From: G965267425 sp965267425
Lineage (GTDB): Bacteria; Bacteroidota; Bacteroidia; Flavobacteriales_E; Vicingaceae
DNA: 64,000 bases
Assembly: GCA_965267425.1 (NCBI GenBank)
Contig: OZ253959.1
Coordinates: 2,666,001 to 2,730,000 of the forward strand
Direction: 5' to 3'
Under the pieces are notes generated by a model that worked only from the letters and a program-made list of their open reading frames with translations, was not told the DNA's origin and did no database searches. This document shows, one piece after another, positions 42,263 through 51,515 of this stretch (the stretch's first letter is position 1; each line of letters starts with the position of its first letter). A program made the translations under genes and the position numbers.

Positions 42263-44092
42263 ATGGACAAAATTTTACTTTCGTTATTGATAGTTACAAC
42301 TTCGCTGGTTTTCGGACAACATGATCCACATGAATTCTGTGGTACAATGTTTCGCCATAACCAATTAATGCAGACGGATCCGGAATACCGGGCCAGACGA
42401 GCGGAAATTGCGAAACAGCACAAGAACATTGAAAAACAACTTCAAGGGCAAAAAGCGCCTATATTAACTGTTCCCGTTGTGGTTCATGTCATTCATACTG
42501 GTCAATCTGTTGGTTCTGGAGCAAACATCTCTGATGCGCAAATTCAAAGTGCCATTAATGCGTTAAACGAAGATTTTCGCAGAATGGCTGGAACTAACGG
42601 TTTTGGTGGCGGAGTTGACACTGAGATTGAGTTTTGTTTAGCCGTGCGCGATCCTAACGGACAATCAACATCAGGAATTAACCGAGTCGACGGAAGTTCT
42701 GTTTCTGGATATTCAAGTGGAGGAATGCGTTTGCAAACAACAAGCGGAGCCAGTGAAACTTCCGTTAAAGCTTTAAGTAGATGGCCCAAAGCGAGTTATT
42801 ATAATATATGGATTGTAACTGAAATTGATGGAAACAATGGTGGTTCTGGAACCCAAGGTTTCGCCTATTTCCCTGGAGCAAGTAGCTCAGTGGATGGTGC
42901 GGTTATTTTGTACAATGCATTTGGAACTACTGGAAATTTAAAAGGATACACCGATATGAACAGAACCGCAACGCATGAAATTGGTCACGGTTTGGATTTA
43001 TATCACACATTTGAAGGTGACAATGGTGGAGGAAGTTGCCCTCCATCCGGAACCACACAGGGAGATGAGGTGGCAGACACGCCTCCGCACAGACGTAGTA
43101 GTTCCAATTGCCCAAGCAGCAACAGCAATCCTTGTGTGAGCGGTGGAAGTCTGGGTGATGTTGTACATAACTATATGGATTATTCCAGCCAAACTTGTAA
43201 GGATGAGTTTACTGCAGGACAATCAACAAGAATGCGTACTGCCCTTCAAGGTTCAAGAAGTTCGTTGTTGACGTCAAGTGCTTGTCTTCAAGATGTACCT
43301 AATGACATTACACTTTCTTCACTTGATTTTCCTGGAACCAAAGTTTGCGCCGGAACATTTAGTCCGGTTTTGACCATTAAAAATTCTGGAACCAATACTA
43401 TCAGCTCATTTGATGTCATTTATGACATTGATGGTGGAACTGCTCAGGTGTATAGCTGGACCGGAGCTCTCACATCCGGAAGTGCCATTAGTGTAACTGT
43501 TGATCCAATTAGTAATTTGAGCAATGGAGGACATACGTTGAATATTACAGTGACGAATCCTAACAACAGCTCTGATCCAAATCCTGCTGATAATAGTGAT
43601 TCCCAAATTTTTAACTATAGTCCAGTGAAGCCGGTTATTAATTTGGTAACCAATGATTTTATGGAATCTAGTTTGAATTTACCTACCTATATCTGGTTGC
43701 GTGAAAACGTTGTACGACCGAATCTCGTCACCCGTTCCGTAAAACCTCTATGGGATGGAAATTACCGTGTCATTGCAATCGATAATGTTGGATGTGCTTC
43801 TGATACCAGTGATCCTTATGGATATTTTTTCACTGGATTGTTGCCGGAAGATGAAAATTCATTGGTTAAAATTTATCCAAACCCAGCCACTTCGGCTGTT
43901 ACCATTGAACTTCCTGTTAGTGATGAATCATCGTTCGTTCAGCTTTTTAATACCAGAGGTCAGTTGATTCTTGAACAAACGTTAACCGAAACAAGAAGTG
44001 ACATTAACATATCTGGAATTGAAAATGGAATCTACATGATTCGCATTGCTCATCCCGGAGGAATCAAAACTTCACGGTTCACAAAATTGTAG
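42263..44092 (+). CDS. Secreted M43 (pappalysin-like) zinc metalloprotease
   Basis: A 609-residue exported endopeptidase. A signal peptide ends about residue 18 (LVFGQ). Residues 70-345 form a metzincin catalytic domain: zinc motif HEIGHGLDLYH at 238-248 and the Met-turn NYMDYS with M305. The zinc motif differs from the metzincin consensus HExxHxxGxxH: the glycine is Asp (D245), unless that variant is common in this branch. A beta-sandwich region resembling CARDB follows (about 350-460), then a type IX sorting domain (VKIYPNPATSAVTIEL, FVQLFNTRGQLIL, NGIYMIRIAH). It is exported by the type IX system and probably acts outside the cell on peptides or host/organic matter. Confidence 0.9.
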   Translation: MDKILLSLLIVTTSLVFGQHDPHEFCGTMFRHNQLMQTDPEYRARRAEIAKQHKNIEKQLQGQKAPILTVPVVVHVIHTGQSVGSGANISDAQIQSAINALNEDFRRMAGTNGFGGGVDTEIEFCLAVRDPNGQSTSGINRVDGSSVSGYSSGGMRLQTTSGASETSVKALSRWPKASYYNIWIVTEIDGNNGGSGTQGFAYFPGASSSVDGAVILYNAFGTTGNLKGYTDMNRTATHEIGHGLDLYHTFEGDNGGGSCPPSGTTQGDEVADTPPHRRSSSNCPSSNSNPCVSGGSLGDVVHNYMDYSSQTCKDEFTAGQSTRMRTALQGSRSSLLTSSACLQDVPNDITLSSLDFPGTKVCAGTFSPVLTIKNSGTNTISSFDVIYDIDGGTAQVYSWTGALTSGSAISVTVDPISNLSNGGHTLNITVTNPNNSSDPNPADNSDSQIFNYSPVKPVINLVTNDFMESSLNLPTYIWLRENVVRPNLVTRSVKPLWDGNYRVIAIDNVGCASDTSDPYGYFFTGLLPEDENSLVKIYPNPATSAVTIELPVSDESSFVQLFNTRGQLILEQTLTETRSDINISGIENGIYMIRIAHPGGIKTSRFTKL

Positions 44093-44137
44093 AATCTGGC
44101 TTAAATTTTTTCTTTGGCTGGGTGGTGAAGGTGGATT

Positions 44138-47100
44138 ATGAAAATTGAAGATGTCTTACATTTTTACTCAGCCCAACCCATTGTGCAGGATATTTGTTCA
44201 ACTATCCAAGTTGAATCAAATGCTCAGATTGTACTAGAAGGAATTGTTGGATCATCTCAGGCGATTTTAGGTACTGTAATTGGCAATGCAACAAACAGAT
44301 GCCAATTATTCTTGTTTCATGATAAAGAAAATGCCGCTTACCATTTCAACGATCTTGAAAGCCTGACGAATTCGAAGCGTTCCCTTTTTTTCCCCGCCTC
44401 CTATAAGCGACCATATCAGGTAGAATCATACACAAATGCGAACGTACAATCGCGTGTTAACGCTATGAGTGCGGTTCAAAAAAACAGTCACAACAAATTA
44501 CTTACCTCTTTTGCAGAGGCCATTTCTGAAAAAGTTGTTTCCAGACAGAAGTTTAGAAAACAATCGTTTGTTCTTAAAAAAGGAGAAATCATTGATCTTG
44601 ATGTGTTGATTGACAAAATGCATGAGTTCGATTTTGAAAGAACCGATTTTGTTACGGATGCAGGACAATTTTCAATTCGGGGCAACATATTTGATGTCTT
44701 TTCTTTCGGATCATCTGTTCCTCACAGAATTGAATTCATGGACGATATGATTGAAGGCATACGTCCTTTTGAAGTATCTGATCAATTGACCACTGGCAAA
44801 CTCGATAGACTTGAAGTATTACCTTCTTTTACACATACTGTAGATGAAGAGTCATACCAACATTTGATTGACTTTTTGCCGGATGAAAGTATAATCTGGA
44901 TTGATGATTTAGAATTGCTCTGTCAAAAGATAAATGAAGAAATGAAAGTGGCCTCGGAGGCTTTTGATGCCCTGGGAGATACCATTGAACATTTACCCCC
45001 AGCCTCATTGTATCTGTCCGAAGATGAATTGCTGAAAATCCTTGAACAAAGAACGGTCATATACCTCAATCGATCAAACCCTGTTGGTCTCAAAAAGTAT
45101 TCCTTTTCCATGGAACCTCAGCCTGCCATCAACAAGAATTTTGAGCTGTTGCAAGAAGATCTGGCTGAAAAGGCAAAACAGGGTTATGAGCACCTTATTA
45201 CTTTTCAAAACAGTGGGCAAATGTCCCGACTTTATGAAATTTTTGAAGACACACAATCTGAAATCGGGTTAAAGTCTCTTGTTATCTCATTGCACAATGG
45301 ATTTGTGGACAAGCAACACAAATTTTTAATTTACACAGATCATCAACTATTCAACAGGTATCATAAATTTCAATTAAAAAGCGGTTTTCACAGAAAAAAG
45401 GAAGCCATTACATTAAAGGAATTGAAAGGATTGACTCCTGGAGATTTCATTACGCATATTGATCATGGAGTGGGTTGTTATTCAGGATTGGAAAAAATAG
45501 ATGTCAATGGGAAAAAGCAAGAAGCCATCCGCATTCTTTACAAAAACAACGATGTTCTTTATGTAAGCATTCATTCATTGCATCGAATATCCAAATACAT
45601 TGGCAAAGATGGTGCTGAACCAAAATTGGATAAAATTGGATCATCCAGTTGGAAAAGTCTAAAGAAAAAGACCAAAGCCCGGGTTAAGGAAATTGCATTT
45701 GATTTGATTAAACTTTATGCTAAGCGAAAGTCCACCAAGGGATTTCAGTTTAGCCCGGATACCTATTTACAAAATGAGTTGGAAGCATCGTTTTTGTATG
45801 AGGATACCGAAGATCAGGTGAAGGCTACGCATGCTGTAAAAAAAGACATGGAAGCGGAATATCCCATGGATCGCCTGATTTGTGGGGATGTTGGTTTCGG
45901 AAAAACCGAAATTGCCTTGCGTGCTGCTTTCAAAGCTGTATCGGACAGCAAGCAAGTGGCCATTTTAGTTCCAACTACCATTCTTGCTTTGCAACACTAT
46001 CAAACTTTCAAAAAAAGATTCGAAGGTTTTCCATGTACGGTTGATTATTTAAATCGATTTAAAACTGCCGGTCAACAAAAAGACTCCATTCGTAAGCTGA
46101 AAGAAGGAAAGGTGGACATCATAATCGGAACACATAGATTGGTAAGTAAAGATGTTGAATTCAAAGATTTAGGTCTTCTGATTATAGATGAAGAGCAAAA
46201 ATTTGGCGTAGGTGTTAAAGACAAACTTAAAACCATGAAAGAAAACGTGGATACGTTAACGTTGACGGCCACTCCTATTCCACGAACATTGCAATTTTCA
46301 TTGATGAACGCCAGGGATCTATCCATTATTAATACTGCTCCACCGAACAGGCAATCCATTGAAACTTCAGTTCGTTCCTTTAATGAAGATATCATTCGAG
46401 ATGCCATAGACTACGAATTGCAAAGAAGAGGTCAGGTATTTTTCATCAACAACAGAATAGAGAACATAACTGAAGTAGCTGGCATGATTCAACGATTGTG
46501 CCCAGAAGCTCGAGTATTGGTGGGTCATGGACAAATGAAGGGCGATGTATTGGAGAAAAAAATGATGGATTTTATCCAAGGGGCGTATGATGTTTTGGTT
46601 TCAACAACCATAGTTGAATCCGGATTAGATATCCCCAATGCAAATACCATCATCATTAATCAAGCCAATCATTTTGGTCTCAGTGATTTGCATCAAATGA
46701 GAGGGCGGGTTGGTAGATCCAATAGAAAAGCTTTTTGTTATTTATTGGCTCCTCCAAAGCATACGTTGTCAACCGATGCCCGAAAGCGACTTAATGCTAT
46801 TGAACAATATTCCGAATTGGGCAGTGGATTTCAAATAGCCATGCGTGATTTGGATATCAGAGGTGCGGGAAACTTATTGGGCGCAGAACAAACAGGATTC
46901 ATTTCAGAAATAGGATTTGATATGTATCAGAAAATTCTGAATGAGGCTATTAATGAGTTGAAAGAAAATGAATTCAAAGATTTGTACAAAGACGAACAGA
47001 AACAATATGCTGTAAATGATTGCAGCATTGAAACGGATTTGGAAATCTTGATTCCCGATAGTTACGTCAGTAGCATAAATGAACGATTGAGTTTGTATCG

Positions 47101-47506
47101 TGAAATAGACGAAATTGAAAATGGTGAAGAACTGTCACAATTTGAATGGAAACTAACCGATCGATTTGGCCCTCTGCCTGAAGCCACAAAGTCTTTGATA
47201 GATACCATTAAACTGCGATGGATGGCAAAGAAAATTGGTTTTGAGAAAATGTTGTTGAAGCAAGAAAAAATGATAGGTTATTTTCCGGAAAATGAAGAAT
47301 CGCCTTATTTTCAAAGTCCGGAATTTTCGAGCGTTTTATCATTTGTACAACAGTTTCCAAACCAGGTAAAACTGAAAGAAAAAAATCAAAAATTACAACT
47401 ACAGTTTGGTCAAACCATTGATGTGAAAAGCGCATTGCTGAAAATGGAACCTTTGATAGACCGAATCGAAAAAAATCCTGTACCTAATTCCCAGATTGTC
47501 AATTAA
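44138..47506 (+). CDS. mfd: Transcription-repair coupling factor
   Basis: An ATP-dependent translocase that removes stalled RNA polymerase and recruits UvrA, 1122 residues. The order of domains is standard: UvrB-like N-terminus (to about 330), RNA polymerase interaction domain (GDFITHIDHGVGCYSGLEKI, about 435-500), translocase with Walker A CGDVGFGKTE (near 584), motif II IIDEEQKFG, motif III LTATPIPRTLQ, motif VI QMRGRVGRS, and a C-terminal TRCF domain (about 960-1090). The gene stands alone between the M43 protease and purH. The start ATG follows a weak G-rich stretch. Confidence 0.97.
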   Translation: MKIEDVLHFYSAQPIVQDICSTIQVESNAQIVLEGIVGSSQAILGTVIGNATNRCQLFLFHDKENAAYHFNDLESLTNSKRSLFFPASYKRPYQVESYTNANVQSRVNAMSAVQKNSHNKLLTSFAEAISEKVVSRQKFRKQSFVLKKGEIIDLDVLIDKMHEFDFERTDFVTDAGQFSIRGNIFDVFSFGSSVPHRIEFMDDMIEGIRPFEVSDQLTTGKLDRLEVLPSFTHTVDEESYQHLIDFLPDESIIWIDDLELLCQKINEEMKVASEAFDALGDTIEHLPPASLYLSEDELLKILEQRTVIYLNRSNPVGLKKYSFSMEPQPAINKNFELLQEDLAEKAKQGYEHLITFQNSGQMSRLYEIFEDTQSEIGLKSLVISLHNGFVDKQHKFLIYTDHQLFNRYHKFQLKSGFHRKKEAITLKELKGLTPGDFITHIDHGVGCYSGLEKIDVNGKKQEAIRILYKNNDVLYVSIHSLHRISKYIGKDGAEPKLDKIGSSSWKSLKKKTKARVKEIAFDLIKLYAKRKSTKGFQFSPDTYLQNELEASFLYEDTEDQVKATHAVKKDMEAEYPMDRLICGDVGFGKTEIALRAAFKAVSDSKQVAILVPTTILALQHYQTFKKRFEGFPCTVDYLNRFKTAGQQKDSIRKLKEGKVDIIIGTHRLVSKDVEFKDLGLLIIDEEQKFGVGVKDKLKTMKENVDTLTLTATPIPRTLQFSLMNARDLSIINTAPPNRQSIETSVRSFNEDIIRDAIDYELQRRGQVFFINNRIENITEVAGMIQRLCPEARVLVGHGQMKGDVLEKKMMDFIQGAYDVLVSTTIVESGLDIPNANTIIINQANHFGLSDLHQMRGRVGRSNRKAFCYLLAPPKHTLSTDARKRLNAIEQYSELGSGFQIAMRDLDIRGAGNLLGAEQTGFISEIGFDMYQKILNEAINELKENEFKDLYKDEQKQYAVNDCSIETDLEILIPDSYVSSINERLSLYREIDEIENGEELSQFEWKLTDRFGPLPEATKSLIDTIKLRWMAKKIGFEKMLLKQEKMIGYFPENEESPYFQSPEFSSVLSFVQQFPNQVKLKEKNQKLQLQFGQTIDVKSALLKMEPLIDRIEKNPVPNSQIVN

Positions 47507-47511
47507 TTTTG
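47504..47511 (+). promoter_or_regulatory. -7 promoter box of purH
   Basis: TAATTTTG fits TAnnTTTG and overlaps the mfd stop, 78 bases before the purH ATG. A weaker box, TAATTTCG at 47561-47568, is nearer to the start and may be the one in use. Confidence 0.35.
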
Positions 47512-47589
47512 CACAATTAACGGATTGCAATTCCATATTGCTTATTGGAAGTAATATGCTTAATTTCGCCGAACAATAAATTCAAGGGA

Positions 47590-49119
47590 ATGAGTGAAGT
47601 TAGAAAGCTTAAAAGCGCTTTAATATCTGTTTTTCACAAAGACAATTTGCAACCTATCGTAGATGAATTGAATTCCCTTGGAGTGACCATATATTCAACA
47701 GGTGGCACACAAAAATTCATCGAAGAATCTGGAATAGCGGTAGAAGCTGTTGAAGATTTGACCTCGTATCCTTCTATTTTAAACGGCAGAGTAAAGACAC
47801 TACATCCGAAAATTTTCGGTGGAATATTAAGCAGACGTGATGTGTCAAATGATGCAGAACAATTGAATGAATTCGAAATTCCTGAAATTGATCTGGTCAT
47901 TGTTGATCTTTATCCCTTTGAAGAAACAGTAGCCTCAGGAGCATCAGAATCGGACATTATTGAAAAAATAGACATTGGTGGGATTTCGTTGATAAGAGCT
48001 GCTGCAAAAAATTTTAAGGATGTTTTGATTGTATCTTCAAGATCTCAATACGGTGACCTTTTATCCTTGTTGAAAGATAAAAACGGATCTACTGACATTG
48101 AAGACAGAAAACGATTTGCTGCTCAAGCCTTTGAAGTATCATCTCATTATGATGCTGCCATATTCAACTATTTTTCACCAGAACGATCATCTCTTAAAGT
48201 TAGTATTACCAATTCAAGAACCTTGCGATATGGAGAAAATCCACATCAAAAAGGTTGGTTTTATGGAAATTTAGATGAATTGCTTGAACAAAAGCATGGA
48301 AAGGAATTGAGTTATAATAATTTACTTGACATTGATGCCGCGGTCAATCTTATTCAGGATTTTGACAAAAATTCCGGGGTAAGTTTTGCCATTCTGAAAC
48401 ACAACAATGCTTGTGGGATGGCAACTCGTTCTTCAGTCAAGGAAGCTTATGAAGCCGCCTTGGCAGCGGATCCTGTTTCTGCCTTTGGTGGAATATTGAT
48501 TACCAATCACACGTTGAATTTGGAAGCAGCGGAATTAATCAATGAATTATTTTGTGAAGTTGTTATCGCTCCGGCTTATGATAACGATGCGTTGTCTTTG
48601 CTGATGTCCAAGAAGAATCGAATTATTTTGGTTTTGAAAGATCAGTACTTACCTGAGATTCAGCATCGAAGTATTCTAAATGGAATACTCACTCAGGATA
48701 AGGACATTAAGACTGATAGTGTTTCAGATTTTGATTTGGTAACAACTTCCAAACCGGATGCCAACCAACAACAAGATCTTGAATTTGCTTCAAAGCTTGT
48801 AAAACATACAAAATCCAATGCCATTGTTTTGGTCAAAAATCAACAACTACTTGCCAGTGGCACAGGTCAAACTTCAAGGGTTGATGCATTAAATCAAGCA
48901 ATTAAAAAAGCCGTACATTTCAAGTTTGATTTGAATGGAGCTGTCATGGCGTCGGATGCCTTTTTCCCTTTTCCGGATTGTGTTGAAATAGCTCACAACG
49001 CTGGAATAACAGCAGTTGTTCAACCAGGTGGTTCAATTAGGGATAAAGATTCAATAGAATATTGCGAACAGCATAAAATGGGCATGGTTCTTACAGGAAC
49101 ACGTCATTTTAAACATTAA
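47590..49119 (+). CDS. purH: Bifunctional AICAR transformylase/IMP cyclohydrolase
   Basis: Final two steps of purine synthesis, 509 residues from the ATG at 47590. A TTG at 47545 in the same frame would add fifteen unconserved residues and is rejected. The N-terminal IMP cyclohydrolase (MGS-like) domain spans 1-195 with RVKTLHPKIFGGIL and GGTQKFIEE. The C-terminal formyltransferase spans 200-509, with FAILKHNNACGMA (Lys-His pair of the active site) and FPFPDCVEIAHNAGITAVVQPGGSIRD. It is followed 10 bases later by mreB, so the start of the shape operon may be read from purH too. Confidence 0.95.
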   Translation: MSEVRKLKSALISVFHKDNLQPIVDELNSLGVTIYSTGGTQKFIEESGIAVEAVEDLTSYPSILNGRVKTLHPKIFGGILSRRDVSNDAEQLNEFEIPEIDLVIVDLYPFEETVASGASESDIIEKIDIGGISLIRAAAKNFKDVLIVSSRSQYGDLLSLLKDKNGSTDIEDRKRFAAQAFEVSSHYDAAIFNYFSPERSSLKVSITNSRTLRYGENPHQKGWFYGNLDELLEQKHGKELSYNNLLDIDAAVNLIQDFDKNSGVSFAILKHNNACGMATRSSVKEAYEAALAADPVSAFGGILITNHTLNLEAAELINELFCEVVIAPAYDNDALSLLMSKKNRIILVLKDQYLPEIQHRSILNGILTQDKDIKTDSVSDFDLVTTSKPDANQQQDLEFASKLVKHTKSNAIVLVKNQQLLASGTGQTSRVDALNQAIKKAVHFKFDLNGAVMASDAFFPFPDCVEIAHNAGITAVVQPGGSIRDKDSIEYCEQHKMGMVLTGTRHFKH

Positions 49120-49129
49120 AAAGGAAAGG

Positions 49130-50152
49130 ATGGGATTATTTGATTTCTTAAAACAAGAAATAGCTATTGACCTTGGAACGGCCAATACGCTAATCATTTC
49201 AGAAGACAAAGTTGTGGTTGACGAACCATCAATTGTTGCAAAGGACAGACTGACTGATAAGGTTATTGCTGTGGGTAGACAAGCGATGCAAATGCACGGA
49301 AAGACCCATGAAAATATCAAGACAGTAAGGCCACTAAAAGATGGAGTAATTGCAGATTTCGATGCTGCTGAGCATATGATCAAGGGAATGATCAAAATGA
49401 TCAACCAGAAAAAAAGAATGTTTACGCCTGCACTGAAAATGGTGATTTGTATCCCTTCAGGTATTACGGAAGTTGAAAAAAGAGCCGTAATTGATTCAGC
49501 TGAGCATGCAGGAGGTAAAGAAGTTTATCTGATTCATGAACCAATGGCAGCAGCTATTGGAATTGGAATTGATGTGCTGGAGCCTGTGGGTAACATGGTG
49601 ATTGACATTGGTGGAGGAACATCTGAAATTGCTGTAATTGCTTTGGGTGGTATTGTTGCAGATCGTTCTATTCGTGTGGCTGGTGATGATTTTACATTTG
49701 ATATCATCGATTACATGAGAAGACAGCACAATTTGTTGATTGGTGAACGTTCTGCGGAAATGATCAAAATTGAAGTAGGTTCTGCGCTCCCTGAATTGGA
49801 TAGTCCACCAGAAGATTTTGCTGTTCAAGGTCGGGATTTAATGACAGGAACACCAAAAGAAATTAGTGTGAGTTATACAGAAGTGTCTCACGCATTGGAC
49901 AAGAGTATTACGAAAATTGAGGATGCGGTCTTAAATGCACTGGAACAAACACCACCGGAATTATCGGCGGATATTTATCGCACGGGTCTGTATTTAGCAG
50001 GTGGAGGTTCCTTGTTGAGAGGCTTAGACAAACGAATTTCACTAAAGACTAAACTTCCGGTTCATTTGGCCGATGATCCATTAAGAGCAGTTGCCAGAGG
50101 TACAGGAATTGCATTGAAGAACGTAGATAAGTTCCCATTCCTCATCAAATGA
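49130..50152 (+). CDS. mreB: Rod shape-determining protein MreB
   Basis: Actin-like filament protein that organises cell wall synthesis along the cylinder, 340 residues. IAIDLGTANTLI is the phosphate-1 loop, VIDIGGGTSEIAVIALG the phosphate-2 loop, and GLYLAGGGSLLRGLDKR the adenosine loop. It is first in a five-gene cluster mreB-mreC-mreD-mrdA-rodA. A hairpin overlaps the stop codon. Presence of the full set implies a rod-shaped or elongated cell. Confidence 0.97.
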   Translation: MGLFDFLKQEIAIDLGTANTLIISEDKVVVDEPSIVAKDRLTDKVIAVGRQAMQMHGKTHENIKTVRPLKDGVIADFDAAEHMIKGMIKMINQKKRMFTPALKMVICIPSGITEVEKRAVIDSAEHAGGKEVYLIHEPMAAAIGIGIDVLEPVGNMVIDIGGGTSEIAVIALGGIVADRSIRVAGDDFTFDIIDYMRRQHNLLIGERSAEMIKIEVGSALPELDSPPEDFAVQGRDLMTGTPKEISVSYTEVSHALDKSITKIEDAVLNALEQTPPELSADIYRTGLYLAGGGSLLRGLDKRISLKTKLPVHLADDPLRAVARGTGIALKNVDKFPFLIK

Positions 50153-50157
50153 TGAGG
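50140..50157 (+). other. Hairpin across the mreB stop codon
   Basis: CCTCATC (50140-50146) and GATGAGG (50151-50157) pair perfectly around AAAT. The stem includes the mreB TGA and has no T run after it. It may be an RNA processing or stability signal setting MreB above MreC levels, or chance. Confidence 0.5.
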
Positions 50158-50170
50158 TTATTAAAACCTG

Positions 50171-51004
50171 ATGCTTAATTTAATCCGGTTTCTTGCACGC
50201 AATTTTTTCATCGTTTACTTCTTACTATTAGAAGTTGTAAGTTTTTATTTTCTTTTTCAATTCAATGATTTTCATCGTTCAAAATACATGAACGCTGCAT
50301 CTTCATTTGTGGGAGGTATTTATGCAAACTATGATGCGGTGACTTCTTACCTGAATTTAATTGAACAAAACGATGAGTTGAATCAGGAAATAAATCGATT
50401 GCGAAATAATACCATTGGTGCTTTCAGGCCAACCGTTTCTGGAAGGTTTTTGATCAACGATACTACGTTTGATCAACGATTTATCTACATTCCATCCAAA
50501 ATAATCAATAACAGCACTAATAAGAGAAACAACTACTTGACACTTAATGCAGGTACACTGAATGGTGTTGAATCTGGCATGGGAGTAATACACTCAAAAG
50601 GTGTTGTAGGAATTATAGATCAGGTTTCTGAGAACTATGCAACGGTGATTTCCGTGCTGCATAAACATGCCAAGATCAGTGTCAAGATTCAAAAGAATAA
50701 TTATTTCGGGTCACTTCTTTGGGATGGAAAAAATTACCGTGAGGGAGAAATTCATTTTATTCCCAATCATGTGGCCGTAAGTGCCGGTGATACCATTGTC
50801 ACCAGCGGATTTTCTGCCATTTTTCCAGCGGATATCAATGTAGGTGTGGTAACATCGGTTGCAGAAGATGAAAATGAAAATTTTCTGAAAATAAGGATGC
50901 AATTTCTTCTGGATTTTAAGAAGTTGGTGCACGTGGGTGTCATTAAAAACCTGGGGAAATCTGAGCAAATCCAATTGGAATCTTTAACTGAAGTGGATGA
51001 TTAG
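50171..51004 (+). CDS. mreC: Rod shape-determining protein MreC
   Basis: Periplasmic scaffold of the elongasome that activates PBP2, 277 residues. One N-terminal membrane span (FFIVYFLLLEVVSFYFLF, about 11-28) is followed by a coiled coil (LIEQNDELNQEINRLRNN) and then the two beta-barrel domains (NNYLTLNAGTLNGVESGMGVI, and VSAGDTIVTSGFSAIFPADINVGVV). It overlaps the mreD start by 8 bases. Confidence 0.95.
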   Translation: MLNLIRFLARNFFIVYFLLLEVVSFYFLFQFNDFHRSKYMNAASSFVGGIYANYDAVTSYLNLIEQNDELNQEINRLRNNTIGAFRPTVSGRFLINDTTFDQRFIYIPSKIINNSTNKRNNYLTLNAGTLNGVESGMGVIHSKGVVGIIDQVSENYATVISVLHKHAKISVKIQKNNYFGSLLWDGKNYREGEIHFIPNHVAVSAGDTIVTSGFSAIFPADINVGVVTSVAEDENENFLKIRMQFLLDFKKLVHVGVIKNLGKSEQIQLESLTEVDD

Positions 51005-51515
51005 AATGTTATTCAAATATGGGGTAATGGCTCTCTTACTGATACTGATTCAAGTATTGGTACTGAATAACTTTCAGTATAGCATCTATGTTAATCCATA
51101 TTTGTACGTGCTTGTCATATTGCTTTTGCCAGTAGATATGAATAATCAACTTTTGCTTACATTGGGATTCTTTCTTGGACTCAGTATTGATCTTTTCACA
51201 TCAACATATGGAATGCATGCTTCGGCAACTGTATTTTTATGTTTCCTGAGACCGTTTATACTGACCATATTATCACCGCGGGATGGATACGAAGTCAATG
51301 AAGTTCCACATTTTCAATCTCAAGGTTATTACTGGTTTATTGTTTACAGTGGTGCATTGATTTTGGCTCACCACTTGTTCTTATTTTTTGTTGAAGCGTT
51401 TCGATTTGCTCCATTTTGGCAAATTATGGGTCGAGTATTTTCCAGTTCATTTGTAACTTTAGTATTGGTTATCATAGCTATGTTGTTGACTACTAAACCA
51501 GAAAAAAGATCATGA
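50997..51515 (+). CDS. mreD: Rod shape-determining protein MreD
   Basis: A 172-residue membrane protein with five or six spans. YVNPYLYVLVILLLPVDMN and FFLGLSIDLFTSTYGMHASATVFLCFLRPFIL are typical of the Bacteroidota MreD branch. It stabilises the MreC-PBP2-RodA complex. The start overlaps mreC by 8 bases and the stop overlaps mrdA by 4. Confidence 0.9.
   Translation: MIRMLFKYGVMALLLILIQVLVLNNFQYSIYVNPYLYVLVILLLPVDMNNQLLLTLGFFLGLSIDLFTSTYGMHASATVFLCFLRPFILTILSPRDGYEVNEVPHFQSQGYYWFIVYSGALILAHHLFLFFVEAFRFAPFWQIMGRVFSSSFVTLVLVIIAMLLTTKPEKRS

Noticed and set aside
46072..46407. 111-residue minus-strand frame in mfd
   Set aside because: It is a shadow of the helicase motifs of mfd; no start or promoter support.
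49496..49828. 110-residue minus-strand frame in mreB
   Set aside because: It lies within the conserved mreB core and has His/Asn/Ser-rich shadow composition.
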